Source: Draconibacterium mangrovi (GTDB lineage Bacteria > Bacteroidota > Bacteroidia > Bacteroidales > Prolixibacteraceae). Taken from it: a stretch of 64,000 bases of DNA. The stretch is taken from contig NZ_JAAAGB010000001.1 of the NCBI RefSeq assembly GCF_010586825.1, positions 1,550,001-1,614,000 on the forward strand, given 5' to 3'. The notes under the pieces are model-generated. The model made no database searches. It worked only from the letters and a program-made list of their open reading frames with translations, and was not told where the DNA came from. Made by a program: the position numbers and the translations under genes. Positions 10,301 through 18,207 of the stretch are shown here, in pieces. Position 1 is the first letter of the stretch. Each line of letters begins with the position of its first letter.

Positions 10301-10679
10301 GCTTCACGATTTAATGAATAACGGTCAGGTGGGTAGTCAGGCGCAGGAAACATTGAAAAAAATTGATCAAATGTTGGAGGAAAACCGGAAGGAGTTGATG
10401 AATAAATCGATTAATGCGGAAACCATTGCACGTCAGAACCTTATAACCACACGATTGTTAGAAGCTGAAAAGGCCGAAACAGAGCGTGAATTCGAGGATA
10501 AACGCGAATCGGAAAGCGCGGACGAGTTCTACAGTAACCCTGTTAAGTTTTTTGAGTATAAAGAAAAAGAGAATTTTACGCTGGAGTATTTAAACCGTAA
10601 TTCAAATACATTAAATAATTTTTACAATAAAAAATATAAAGATTATCTAAACAAAATTCAAAACCAGAGTGAAGAATAA
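7392..10679 (+). CDS. Large membrane-anchored coiled-coil protein, DUF4175-like
   Basis: 1095-residue protein of unknown function. Hydrophobic helices lie near residues 25-45, 57-80 and 152-172. A beta-rich extracytoplasmic-looking region (about 190-480) follows, then a very long charged coiled coil (about 490-760) and a Met/Gln-rich region (about 780-960, for example HEMMQQMLHDLMNNG). This architecture resembles the DUF4175 family, found in Bacteroidota and alphaproteobacteria. The gene overlaps the next one (HATPase protein) by 11 bases and heads an operon running through ybeY and mnmG, so it is translationally coupled to core RNA-processing genes. The function is not known; an envelope-associated structural or sensory role is inference. 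Confidence 0.8.
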   Translation: MTDNFNILVNKLNAFRFKYGLYTLIRGAALVFVLLITLYTVFSVVEYYIYLSSFTRKVIFYGYLIFTGLLSTQFILIPFFRLLHILKPIDLKSSTKLIQKYFGEIKDKLLNIIELSDLNDNQYSRDLLIASIDQKIDELKVFDFNEAIEYKNIKVISIYLIFSVLITSGILLFNKSIFTESTNRLVHYNQEFVKPAPFSFQLTNESLKAKKGDSYTVKVIAEGDEIPQIVYINIEGNNYLMKTTETGNYEFEMASVINPVSFYFTDLNYKSESYTLQLLPKPGINSFTVNVIPPSYTLNESQLLENIGDLQVPCGTILKWEFSGIDVDSLALLFNDSIRANATQNEGLFEVEKRVYKSSNYNVYIRNKVTEEELALSYNIDVIPDIYPDIEVMRIEDSTRLTRFFFKGVIGDDYGFSSLKFHYNIAIEDTAISLPFSRNMADQEFYFSYDFNAIETEGAISYYFSVSDNDIINGYKTTTSDSYTFVFPDKEELEANEQEQFENLEKMIAESQQLSKEIQNNLQNLQIKNMDTNISDWEKSQMVNDIVQKQNQLEKLYDKIKQDNKNLNNYLNSFNDNSEEIIEKQKQIEELLKEVFTDELQELMDEFNKLAEEFDSKKLNELTRDMNVTMDDLQKQLDRNLEMLKKFKVEQKLQEITDEMNEMAMEEENMAKEISEKKNFEEINEKVSEHQENLKDLERRLNEALEMNKELDKPIGFDDFDEEFDELQKSTEESKENLEKKSRNKSSQSIQKTSEQMKNAAFAMQQMLDLNSMQQNQENIQNLRQILDNLVLLSFNQEDILTGLSEIGAKDPRLTELNKEQKRIEDQSKIVRDSLYALAKRTPQISSMINNELVDMEINLKKSGQELEEALFPQARSSQQFVITATNNLALLLNESLEQLEKQMANAQPGDQQCENPGGMGSGMQNLKESSESIKQQLQKMIEQMKNGNSQGLSQQLGQSLMQHEMMQQMLHDLMNNGQVGSQAQETLKKIDQMLEENRKELMNKSINAETIARQNLITTRLLEAEKAETEREFEDKRESESADEFYSNPVKFFEYKEKENFTLEYLNRNSNTLNNFYNKKYKDYLNKIQNQSEE

Positions 10680-11079
10680 TCCACCCAACATATTAGTTAT
10701 AAGATCAGTAAGTACAGAAATTAGAAGGGTTGAAGAATTTGTAAAGGCTATTTTTAATTTTCACAATATGCCTGAAAAATGTTTTAATCCAGTGTTTTTA
10801 TGTATTTCTGAAGCTACTACAAATTCTATTGTTCATGGTAATAAAGAAGATCATACAAAAACTGTAGAGCTAAATATTGATTGTAAAAGTCACCTCATTC
10901 AGGTGCGGGTTACCGACGAAGGAGATGGATTTGACGTTGAAAAAGTTCCGGATCCAACACATGAAGATAATCTGTTAAAAGAAACCGGACGCGGACTACA
11001 CATTATAAAAAGCATTGCCCAAAACGTAGAATTTAACGATAAGGGAAATAGCTTAAGTTTTGAAATTATCTGTAAATGA
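10669..11079 (+). CDS. HATPase-domain protein, anti-sigma-factor-like (RsbW type)
   Basis: 136-residue GHKL ATPase of the HATPase_c_2 type seen in anti-sigma kinases such as RsbW/SpoIIAB. The N-box SEATTNSIVHGN, G1 box VTDEGDGFD and G2 box GRGLHIIK are intact. The start is a GTG inside the end of the previous gene; no in-frame ATG exists before the conserved core, so the GTG is accepted. It overlaps ybeY by four bases. No anti-anti-sigma (STAS) partner or sigma factor is adjacent, so its target is unknown. Confidence 0.88.
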   Translation: MKNNPPNILVIRSVSTEIRRVEEFVKAIFNFHNMPEKCFNPVFLCISEATTNSIVHGNKEDHTKTVELNIDCKSHLIQVRVTDEGDGFDVEKVPDPTHEDNLLKETGRGLHIIKSIAQNVEFNDKGNSLSFEIICK

Positions 11080-11513
11080 ATTCAATAGACTTTTATTTTG
11101 AAGATATCAAACCGATATCTTTCCATGAAGATTTTCTAAAAAATCAGATTGAAAACCTCGTTATCAATGAAAAGTATGAACTTGGAGAACTAACAATTGT
11201 GTATTGTTCCGACGAGTTTTTACTCAATATGAATAAACAATATCTTGATCATGATTATTATACAGATATAATAACTTTTGATTACGTAGAGAAAAATGTA
11301 ATTTCGGGCGATTTATTTATAAGTATAGACAGAGTAAATGAAAATGCAGAAAATTACGGAATTTCACAATTAAAGGAGTTGTATCGTGTTGTATTACACG
11401 GAGTTCTGCATTTAGTAGGATATAAAGATAAAACGGAAGAGGAACAAGAGGAAATGACAAAAATGGAAGAGTTTTATCTTGCAAAAATAGATTTTAAAGA
11501 ACTGAAGGTATGA
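11076..11513 (+). CDS. ybeY: Endoribonuclease YbeY, 16S rRNA maturation
   Basis: 145-residue UPF0054 metalloprotein needed for 16S rRNA 3'-end processing and ribosome quality control. It has the N-terminal [32 protein letters not shown] and the metal-site segment [12 protein letters not shown]. The classic motif is H-x3-H-x5-H; here the third histidine position is aspartate (YKD). I believe this variant is common in Bacteroidota but cannot verify it. It is coupled by 4-base overlaps to the genes on both sides. Confidence 0.93.
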   Translation: MNSIDFYFEDIKPISFHEDFLKNQIENLVINEKYELGELTIVYCSDEFLLNMNKQYLDHDYYTDIITFDYVEKNVISGDLFISIDRVNENAENYGISQLKELYRVVLHGVLHLVGYKDKTEEEQEEMTKMEEFYLAKIDFKELKV

Positions 11514-13390
11514 TGGAGAAATATGATGTGATTGTTGTTGGGGGAGGACATGCCGGATGCGAAGCAGCAACAGCAGCTGCAAACCTTGGATCGAAAACAT
11601 TACTGATTACGATGGACATGACCAAATATGGTCAGATGTCGTGTAATCCTGCTATGGGCGGAATTGCAAAAGGTCAGATCGTGCGTGAAATAGATGCTCT
11701 GGGTGGTTACTCGGGTATTCTAGCCGATAAAACTACTATCCAGTTCCGTATGCTTAACAAATCGAAAGGACCTGCAATGTGGAGTCCGCGTGCTCAAAAC
11801 GATCGCTTTCGCTTTGTTGAAGAATGGAGAAATATTCTGGAAAACACGGATAATCTCGATTTGTGGCAGGATGCTGTTATTCAATTGATAATCAATAATA
11901 AAAAGGTAACGGGCGTTAAAACGAAGATAGGTATCGAATTTGAGTCGAATACTGTTGTTTTAACAAATGGTACCTTTTTAAACGGTTTAATGCATATAGG
12001 GCAGGAAAAGCTCGCCGGAGGACGTATTGGAGAAGCGGCTTCGTATAATATTTCGGAACAGTTACTGGAAGCAGGTTTTAAAACCGGCAGAATGAAAACC
12101 GGAACACCTGTTCGAATCGATGGCAGAACCATTGATTTTTCGAAACTTACTGAGCAAAAAGGCGATGAAGGACATTATAAATTCTCTTATTTACCTGGTA
12201 CAGAGACAAAGTTAAAACAGCGCTCTTGCTGGATCACACATACAAGTGCTGAAGTACATGAAGAACTTCAGCAGGGATTTGAAGATTCGCCAATGTTTGA
12301 TGGTACTATTCAAAGTACCGGTCCACGTTATTGTCCGAGTATAGAATCGAAATTGGTAACCTTTGCCGAAAAGGAAAAACATCAGTTGTTTTTGGAGCCG
12401 GAAGGGGAGAATACAATTGAGTATTATCTGAATGGTTTTTCATCGTCTCTTCCGTGGCAGGTTCAGTTAAAAGGTTTACATAAGATTGCAGGTTTGGAAA
12501 AGGCAAAAATATTCCGTCCGGGTTATGCAATCGAATACGATTATTTTGATCCAACTCAATTGAATCATACTCTGGAAACCAAAATTATCAATAATTTATT
12601 TTTTGCCGGACAGATTAATGGTACAACCGGTTATGAAGAAGCAGGTGCCCAGGGAATCATGGCCGGTATAAATGCCCATTTAAAATCGGCAGGAAATAAC
12701 AATACTTTTGTCTTAAAAAGAAACGAAGCTTATATTGGAGTTCTCATTGACGATCTTGTTACAAAAGGTGTAGACGAACCTTATCGAATGTTTACGAGTA
12801 GGGCTGAATTTCGAATTTTGCTGCGACAAGACAATGCTGACATCCGTTTAACGGAAAAATCGTATAAATTGGGCCTTGCTTCGCTAGAACGTCTCAATTT
12901 GCTGCAAGAAAAAACACGCTTAATTCAGGAAATTATCGACTATGTGAAGGACTTTTCTGTAAAGCCACGCTTTGTAAATCAGTTACTTACGGAGAAAGGA
13001 ACCTCCGAATTAAAACAAGGAGTTAAATTATTTGACCTTATTTTACGCCCTCAGATTTCAATATTTGATTTGATTGAAGTGATGACCCCGTTTAAAACAT
13101 TTCTCGAACGAGTTCCGGAAGCCAGAAAAACAGAAATTATAGAAGGAGCCGAAATTGTGATTAAATATGAAGGATATATTAACCGCGAAAAACAATTGGC
13201 TGAAAAGTTGGATAAATTTGAGAATATAAATATTGAAAATAAATTTAATTATAACGAGTTAAAATCAATCTCTACGGAAGCACGTCAAAAGTTAGATAAA
13301 ATTAAACCAAAAACAATAGGACAGGCAAAACGTATCTCGGGTGTCTCACCGTCTGATATAAACGTTTTACTGGTACTTTTAGGACGTTAA
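11510..13390 (+). CDS. mnmG: tRNA uridine 5-carboxymethylaminomethyl modification enzyme MnmG
   Basis: 626-residue FAD-dependent enzyme (GidA) that, with MnmE, installs the cmnm5 group on U34 of tRNAs. The Rossmann motif [12 protein letters not shown] is at the N-terminus, followed by [24 protein letters not shown]. The GidA signature regions [29 protein letters not shown] and [19 protein letters not shown] are intact, as is the C-terminal MnmE-binding helical domain ([28 protein letters not shown]). Length is normal. Two adjacent start codons exist (MMEKY). Its stop codon is immediately followed by a parS-type palindrome. Confidence 0.98.
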   Translation: MMEKYDVIVVGGGHAGCEAATAAANLGSKTLLITMDMTKYGQMSCNPAMGGIAKGQIVREIDALGGYSGILADKTTIQFRMLNKSKGPAMWSPRAQNDRFRFVEEWRNILENTDNLDLWQDAVIQLIINNKKVTGVKTKIGIEFESNTVVLTNGTFLNGLMHIGQEKLAGGRIGEAASYNISEQLLEAGFKTGRMKTGTPVRIDGRTIDFSKLTEQKGDEGHYKFSYLPGTETKLKQRSCWITHTSAEVHEELQQGFEDSPMFDGTIQSTGPRYCPSIESKLVTFAEKEKHQLFLEPEGENTIEYYLNGFSSSLPWQVQLKGLHKIAGLEKAKIFRPGYAIEYDYFDPTQLNHTLETKIINNLFFAGQINGTTGYEEAGAQGIMAGINAHLKSAGNNNTFVLKRNEAYIGVLIDDLVTKGVDEPYRMFTSRAEFRILLRQDNADIRLTEKSYKLGLASLERLNLLQEKTRLIQEIIDYVKDFSVKPRFVNQLLTEKGTSELKQGVKLFDLILRPQISIFDLIEVMTPFKTFLERVPEARKTEIIEGAEIVIKYEGYINREKQLAEKLDKFENINIENKFNYNELKSISTEARQKLDKIKPKTIGQAKRISGVSPSDINVLLVLLGR

Positions 13391-13406
13391 TGTTTCACGT
13401 GGAACA
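13391..13406. promoter_or_regulatory. parS: parS-type chromosome partitioning site (ParB binding)
   Basis: The 16-mer TGTTTCACGTGGAACA, read on the other strand as TGTTCCACGTGAAACA, fits at every position the parS consensus known from Bacillus subtilis and widely conserved in chromosomal ParABS systems. It lies in the 20-bp gap directly after the mnmG stop codon. Chromosomal parS sites usually cluster near the replication origin, and mnmG is often origin-proximal. parA and parB are not in this window. Confidence 0.85.
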
Positions 13407-13417
13407 ATTATGTGAAA

Positions 13418-13939
13418 ATGGATTTAAAAAGAGAAATACGTGAGATTCCGGATTATCCAAAAGAGGGGATAAGCTTTAAAGATGTAACAACGCTGTTTAA
13501 AAATAAAGAGGCATTAAGATTTGTTACGAATACAATCGTGGAAAATTTTAAGGAGAAAGGAATTACAAAAGTTGTTGGTCTTGAAGCACGCGGTTTTGTT
13601 TTTGGTGGTGCAATTGCTGATCGTCTTGATGCCGGCTTTGTTCCGATTCGTAAGAAAGGAAAATTGCCAAGTGCAGTTTTGAGTGAATCTTATGAACTGG
13701 AATATGGAATGGATAGTGTAGAAATGCATAGTGACGCATTGGAAAAAAATGATGTGGTTTTGATTCACGATGATTTGTTGGCCACCGGAGGAACCGCTGT
13801 CGCGGCATTAAATCTGGCAAAAAAGTGTGGTGTTGAGAATATTTATTTCAGCTTTATTTGCGATCTTGAATTTATTGATACACCTAATAAGGCGATACTA
13901 AAAGAATACGAAACTCAGGTATTAGTAAAATATCAGTAA
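13418..13939 (+). CDS. apt: Adenine phosphoribosyltransferase
   Basis: Purine-salvage enzyme converting adenine and PRPP to AMP. Conserved regions are IREIPDYPKEGISFKDVTTLF, GLEARGFVFGGAIADRLDAGFVPIRKKGKLP, and the PRPP-binding loop VLIHDDLLATGGTAVAAL. A GTG two codons upstream (13412) is in frame, but the ATG at 13418 (MDLKREIREIPDYP) matches the normal family length of about 173 residues. The parS-type site lies just upstream, and uvrC follows with no gap, so apt and uvrC are probably co-transcribed. Confidence 0.96.
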   Translation: MDLKREIREIPDYPKEGISFKDVTTLFKNKEALRFVTNTIVENFKEKGITKVVGLEARGFVFGGAIADRLDAGFVPIRKKGKLPSAVLSESYELEYGMDSVEMHSDALEKNDVVLIHDDLLATGGTAVAALNLAKKCGVENIYFSFICDLEFIDTPNKAILKEYETQVLVKYQ

Positions 13940-15763
13940 TTGAAATATAAGACGGTAAATAAAAATATTGATCACTTAAAAACGCTTATATCGGTGTTGC
14001 CGAATAAGCCCGGGATTTATCAGTATTTCGATCAATCGAATACGATAATCTACATCGGAAAAGCAAAGAACCTGCGAAAGCGGGTTTCTTCGTATTTTAC
14101 AAAGAATCACGATCACCGGAAAACGGCTTTATTGGTACGCAATATTACCGATATAAAGCACATGGTGGTGGAGAGTGAGCAAGATGCTTTGTTGTTGGAA
14201 AATAATCTGATTAAAAAGTATCAGCCACGTTATAATATTCGATTAAAGGATGATAAAAGCTATCCATGGATATGTATAAAAAACGAGCCTTTTCCACGGG
14301 TTTTTAAGACCAGGGATCTGGTTCGCGATGGCTCAAAATATTTCGGTCCGTACACTTCTATTTATACCGTCAGGACTTTGCTTGATTTGTTTAAATCGGA
14401 ATATAAGTTACGGACTTGTAACTATAATTTATCACCCGAAAATATTACTTCAGGCAAGTATAAAGTTTGTCTGGAGTACCATATTGGAAATTGTAAAGGA
14501 CCATGTGAAGGACACATTTCAGCAGAGAAATACGACCAGGGAATTGCTGATATTACAGATATTTTGAAAGGAAATATTTCAGGCGTTATCAAGCATTTGG
14601 AAGGCATGATGGCAGAAATGGCGGAGAATTTAAATTTCGAAGAAGCTGCTGCAATCAAAGAAAAGTATGATTCGTTAAAACGTTATCAGAGCCGTTCCAC
14701 TGTAGTGTCTCCGGTTATTACAGATGTTGATGTGTATTCTATTGAGGAGGATGAAAATTTTGCCTTCATCAATTACCTGAAAATTATAAAAGGAGCCATT
14801 ATTCAGACCTTTACTTTAGAGATTAAAAAGGGTCTGGACGAGAATACTGAAGAGCTTCTTTTAGCCGGAATTATTGAAATACGGCAGAAGATTTTTAGTA
14901 ACGCACGCGAAATTCTTGTGCCTTTTAAACTGGAAAATGTGATTGAAAATGTCACCTTTAAGGTACCGCAAAGAGGGGAGAAGAAACAATTATTAGACCT
15001 TTCGATGCGTAATGCAAAGTATTTCCGTCTGGAAAAAGACAAACAAGCGGTACTGAAAAATCCTAAAATACGAACGGATCGTATACTAACAACGATTAAA
15101 AAGGATTTACAATTAAAGGAATTGCCCGAACGAATTGAGTGTTTTGATAACAGTAACCTGCAAGGAACAAATCCGGTTGCAGCGTGTGTAGTCTTTAAAA
15201 ATGCCAAACCGGCAAAAAAGGAATACCGTCATTTTAATATAAAAACCGTTGAAGGGCCAAACGATTTTGCCTCGATGGAGGAGGTGGTTTACCGGCGTTA
15301 CAAACGTTTAAAAGAAGAAAACAAACCATTACCTAATTTGATTGTTGTTGATGGAGGAAAAGGCCAGTTGTCGGCTACAATGAAAGCGATGGACAAGCTG
15401 GAACTACGCGGCAAAATTACGGTAATCGGGATCGCAAAACGGCTGGAAGAAATTTATTTTCCAGGAGATTCAGTTCCTCTTTATATCAATAAAAATTCTG
15501 AAACGTTAAAAGTAATTCAGCATCTAAGAGACGAAGCACACCGTTTTGGAATTACATTTCATCGGGATAAACGCTCGAAAGCTTTTATAACATCTGAATT
15601 AGGAAATATAGACGGAATAGGGGAGAAGACTACCGAGAAATTATTGAAGGATTTTAAGTCAGTTAAACAGATAAAACTACAAAGTCTTGAGGCTTTGGAA
15701 GCATCGATTGGAAAAGCTAAAGCTCGGGTTGTGCACAAGTATTTTCAGAAAGAAAAGGAATAA
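13940..15763 (+). CDS. uvrC: Excinuclease ABC subunit C
   Basis: 607-residue nucleotide-excision repair nuclease that makes both incisions with UvrB. Domains in order: GIY-YIG nuclease (KPGIYQYFDQSNTIIYIGKAKNLRKRVSSYF), a cysteine-bearing linker (YKVCLEYHIGNCKGPCEG), UVR motif for UvrB contact (FEEAAAIKEKYDSLKR), RNase H-like C-terminal nuclease (ECFDNSNLQGTNPVA through VVDGGKGQL), and HhH pair (IDGIGEKTTEKLLKDF). The start is a TTG that abuts the apt stop codon; no ATG exists before the conserved domain, so the TTG is the probable start. Confidence 0.97.
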   Translation: MKYKTVNKNIDHLKTLISVLPNKPGIYQYFDQSNTIIYIGKAKNLRKRVSSYFTKNHDHRKTALLVRNITDIKHMVVESEQDALLLENNLIKKYQPRYNIRLKDDKSYPWICIKNEPFPRVFKTRDLVRDGSKYFGPYTSIYTVRTLLDLFKSEYKLRTCNYNLSPENITSGKYKVCLEYHIGNCKGPCEGHISAEKYDQGIADITDILKGNISGVIKHLEGMMAEMAENLNFEEAAAIKEKYDSLKRYQSRSTVVSPVITDVDVYSIEEDENFAFINYLKIIKGAIIQTFTLEIKKGLDENTEELLLAGIIEIRQKIFSNAREILVPFKLENVIENVTFKVPQRGEKKQLLDLSMRNAKYFRLEKDKQAVLKNPKIRTDRILTTIKKDLQLKELPERIECFDNSNLQGTNPVAACVVFKNAKPAKKEYRHFNIKTVEGPNDFASMEEVVYRRYKRLKEENKPLPNLIVVDGGKGQLSATMKAMDKLELRGKITVIGIAKRLEEIYFPGDSVPLYINKNSETLKVIQHLRDEAHRFGITFHRDKRSKAFITSELGNIDGIGEKTTEKLLKDFKSVKQIKLQSLEALEASIGKAKARVVHKYFQKEKE

Positions 15764-15847
15764 AAATACCGGATCCTATCAGCTGATCAAACCAAAACTT
15801 AGAAGTGAGTTTATTGAATACCGTTAAAAATTTACAATCATATTGAA

Positions 15848-16897
15848 ATGAATAAGCGTGTTTTGCTGGGGATGAGTGGAGGAATTGACAGTTCTGTTTC
15901 GGCGATGTTATTACAAGAGCAGGGTTTTACTGTTATTGGAGTTACATTTCTTTTTAGTGGTACCGATGATCAAAATCATCACTTTTTAAAAGATGCTACT
16001 GATTTGGCTAATCGCTTAAAAATTCAACACATTACCATAGATCTGCGAAAGGAGTTTGAAGAATATGTTATTCGTTACTTTATCGACGAATATATAAACG
16101 GTCGCACACCTTTCCCGTGTGCATATTGTAACCCTAAGCTGAAATTTAAATACCTGGACAAATACGCGAATGCAATGAATTGCGATTCAATCGCTACCGG
16201 ACATTATGTGAAAACCGGAATCTATAATGGACAGGAATATATCTTTCAGGGTGAGGATCCGGAAAAAGATCAATCCTTTTTTCTTTGGGGATTGCCTCGC
16301 GAGATCATCGATAAACTGATTTTTCCATTGGGTAACTTAAAAAAAACCGAGATTAGGAATCTGGCCCGGGAAAAAGGATTTTTATCCTTGTCGGAAAAAA
16401 AAGACAGCCTGGGGATATGTTTTATTGAGGGAAATGATTACCGTCAATTTCTAAAAAAGAGGGGCATAAAATCGCAACCCGGAAATTTTGTTGACCAATT
16501 CGGGAACATTTTGGGTGAGCATAAGGGAATTTTCAATTATACCATCGGACAACGTCGCGGATTGGGACTGAATCTTAATTTTCCGCTATTTGTAGCCGAA
16601 TTTCGTCTAGATGACAACGAAATTGTGTTGGCAAAATACGACGATTTGTACCGCTCTAAACTCCTTCTTGAGAATTATTATATACTTGATAAAGAGATAG
16701 TTGATAGCGATTTGAAACTAATAGTAAAGGTGCGTTACAGGCTTCAGGAAACCCCCTGTAATTTGCATATTTTAAACGATACTGTGGCACAGGTCGAATT
16801 ATTAGAACCTGAAGCCATGATTGCACCCGGACAAACTGCAGTATTTTATCATAACGACAGATTGATTGGTGGTGGATTTATAAAATCAGCAGAATAG
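15848..16897 (+). CDS. mnmA: tRNA-specific 2-thiouridylase MnmA
   Basis: 349-residue PP-loop enzyme that thiolates U34 of tRNA-Lys, -Glu and -Gln. The ATP pyrophosphatase loop SGGIDSS is at residues 10-16. The catalytic cysteines are C94 in FPCAYCNPKLKF and C191 in LGICFIEGNDYRQFL, and the central YTIGQRRGLGL motif is present. Bacteroidota often carry more than one MnmA paralogue, so whether this is the main copy is unknown. It acts on the same wobble base as MnmG, encoded about 2.5 kb upstream on the same strand. Confidence 0.95.
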   Translation: MNKRVLLGMSGGIDSSVSAMLLQEQGFTVIGVTFLFSGTDDQNHHFLKDATDLANRLKIQHITIDLRKEFEEYVIRYFIDEYINGRTPFPCAYCNPKLKFKYLDKYANAMNCDSIATGHYVKTGIYNGQEYIFQGEDPEKDQSFFLWGLPREIIDKLIFPLGNLKKTEIRNLAREKGFLSLSEKKDSLGICFIEGNDYRQFLKKRGIKSQPGNFVDQFGNILGEHKGIFNYTIGQRRGLGLNLNFPLFVAEFRLDDNEIVLAKYDDLYRSKLLLENYYILDKEIVDSDLKLIVKVRYRLQETPCNLHILNDTVAQVELLEPEAMIAPGQTAVFYHNDRLIGGGFIKSAE

Positions 16898-16945
16898 ATA
16901 TTATCTATTAAAAGATCCGATCGGATACAGATTCTTTAAAGAATC
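16894..16945. repeat. Three short perfect palindromes after mnmA
   Basis: Three palindromes follow one another from the mnmA stop codon: ATAGATA-T-TATCTAT (16894-16908), ATCCGATCGGAT (16915-16926) and GATTCTTTAAAGAATC (16930-16945). The last is followed by GAATTTTGTTT and could act as a weak intrinsic terminator. Otherwise the purpose of the cluster is not evident. Confidence 0.45.
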
Positions 16946-17416
16946 GAATTTTGTTTATAACTGAAATAACTACCCTCAAGATTCAGAAAACAGTTTTCTC
17001 CATTATGATTTATTAAGACACAATTGGTATAAGAGCGAATCTTTAATTTTATATCAAGACTATTAAACTTATGTTTTTCTAAAAAGTCAGTTCTATTTAA
17101 TACTAAATAATCAAATAATCGAACTAGTGGCCATTCACCCGTTTCCGGAGGTGGATTATAACAAATGGATCGATTGGCAATTGTCAGTTATTCAGTTTGA
17201 AGTGTCATAGAGTCTTTTTATTCCCTGAAATGATGAAATATGTGTAAAAATAGAAATCAAATATTCAAAAACTAAAATCCCAAAACCTACATCGACTTAA
17301 TTTTGAAGAAAAAGTACACGGTTTCCATACCTGAAAATGAGGAGTAATGGAATTATGACCATTCGCAATATTGATTAATAAAAAAAATAAATCTTAAACT
17401 CTGAAAAGATGTAATT
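16946..17416. other. Gene-free region upstream of the GH43 locus
   Basis: About 470 bp with no credible open frame and no RNA gene I recognise. It is AT-rich and must hold the promoter for the secreted protein/GH43 pair that follows. No convincing -33/-7 pair could be picked by eye. Confidence 0.4.
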
Positions 17417-18154
17417 ATGAACGTAAGACAAAAGACTTTTTTATTGGCGCTTAGCCTTTTTATTCTGGTTGGTTCTGAATTAAAAGCCCAACAAGGAAGA
17501 CCAGGACGTCAGATGGATGATCCTGCTTTAACCGATACTACAGGAAGAAGTATCGATGCTTATTTTACTCCGGTATCGCTTGAAGAAAGTACCCCGGATA
17601 AGGATGGTTTTATTCAACGTTGGTTACTATTAGAACCAATTAGTAAACCCAACCGTAGTAATACTGTATTTACCGACAGCTATCTTCGTGCAGCATTCGA
17701 TACGCTTTATTTCCCGAACCAGTTTACTATTCTGCCTAAAGATGGTGACATAGTAAAAGTGGGGGAAACTGAACTGGCCTGGCATGCATTGGACAGTAAG
17801 TTATTCAACGTTAAATTATTCCGTTTCGCTTATGGATTAACTAAACCCATTTACGGAGTGGTGTTTTGGGCAGTAACCGTTGTTAACGCGCCTGAGGACA
17901 TGGAAAATGTGAGAATGGCAGTGGGTTCAAACTCAGCATCGATGTGGTGGTTAAACGGGGACGAAACATTACTGCTTTCTGGCGACAGACGTATGGTAAT
18001 GGATGATTGTGTATCTTCCCGATTAACACTTAAGAAAGGGAAAAATATTGTCCGTGGCGTTGTAATTAACGGGCCGGGAATGAGCGATTTTTGTGTTCGT
18101 TTTCTGGATGAAAAAGGCGAGCCAATCAAAAACATCACAGTTACCTGTGAATAA
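17417..18154 (+). CDS. Secreted protein of unknown function beside GH43
   Basis: 245-residue protein with a Sec signal peptide (hydrophobic stretch FLLALSLFILVG, probable cleavage after LKA). The mature protein is rich in predicted beta strand and contains DGFIQRWLLLEPISKPNRSN and a jelly-roll-like segment (VRMAVGSNSASMWWLNGDETLLL through GKNIVRGVVINGPGMSDFCVRF). That segment resembles the galactose-binding-like accessory domains found with glycosidases and esterases. No catalytic triad is evident. It is followed 53 bp later by a GH43 enzyme on the same strand, so a role in binding or processing arabinan or xylan is a reasonable guess, not shown. Confidence 0.65.
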   Translation: MNVRQKTFLLALSLFILVGSELKAQQGRPGRQMDDPALTDTTGRSIDAYFTPVSLEESTPDKDGFIQRWLLLEPISKPNRSNTVFTDSYLRAAFDTLYFPNQFTILPKDGDIVKVGETELAWHALDSKLFNVKLFRFAYGLTKPIYGVVFWAVTVVNAPEDMENVRMAVGSNSASMWWLNGDETLLLSGDRRMVMDDCVSSRLTLKKGKNIVRGVVINGPGMSDFCVRFLDEKGEPIKNITVTCE

Positions 18155-18207
18155 CATTGTTTAGTCAAACTATTTTAAATCTAAATTGAATCGAAATTGG
18201 AATTATT

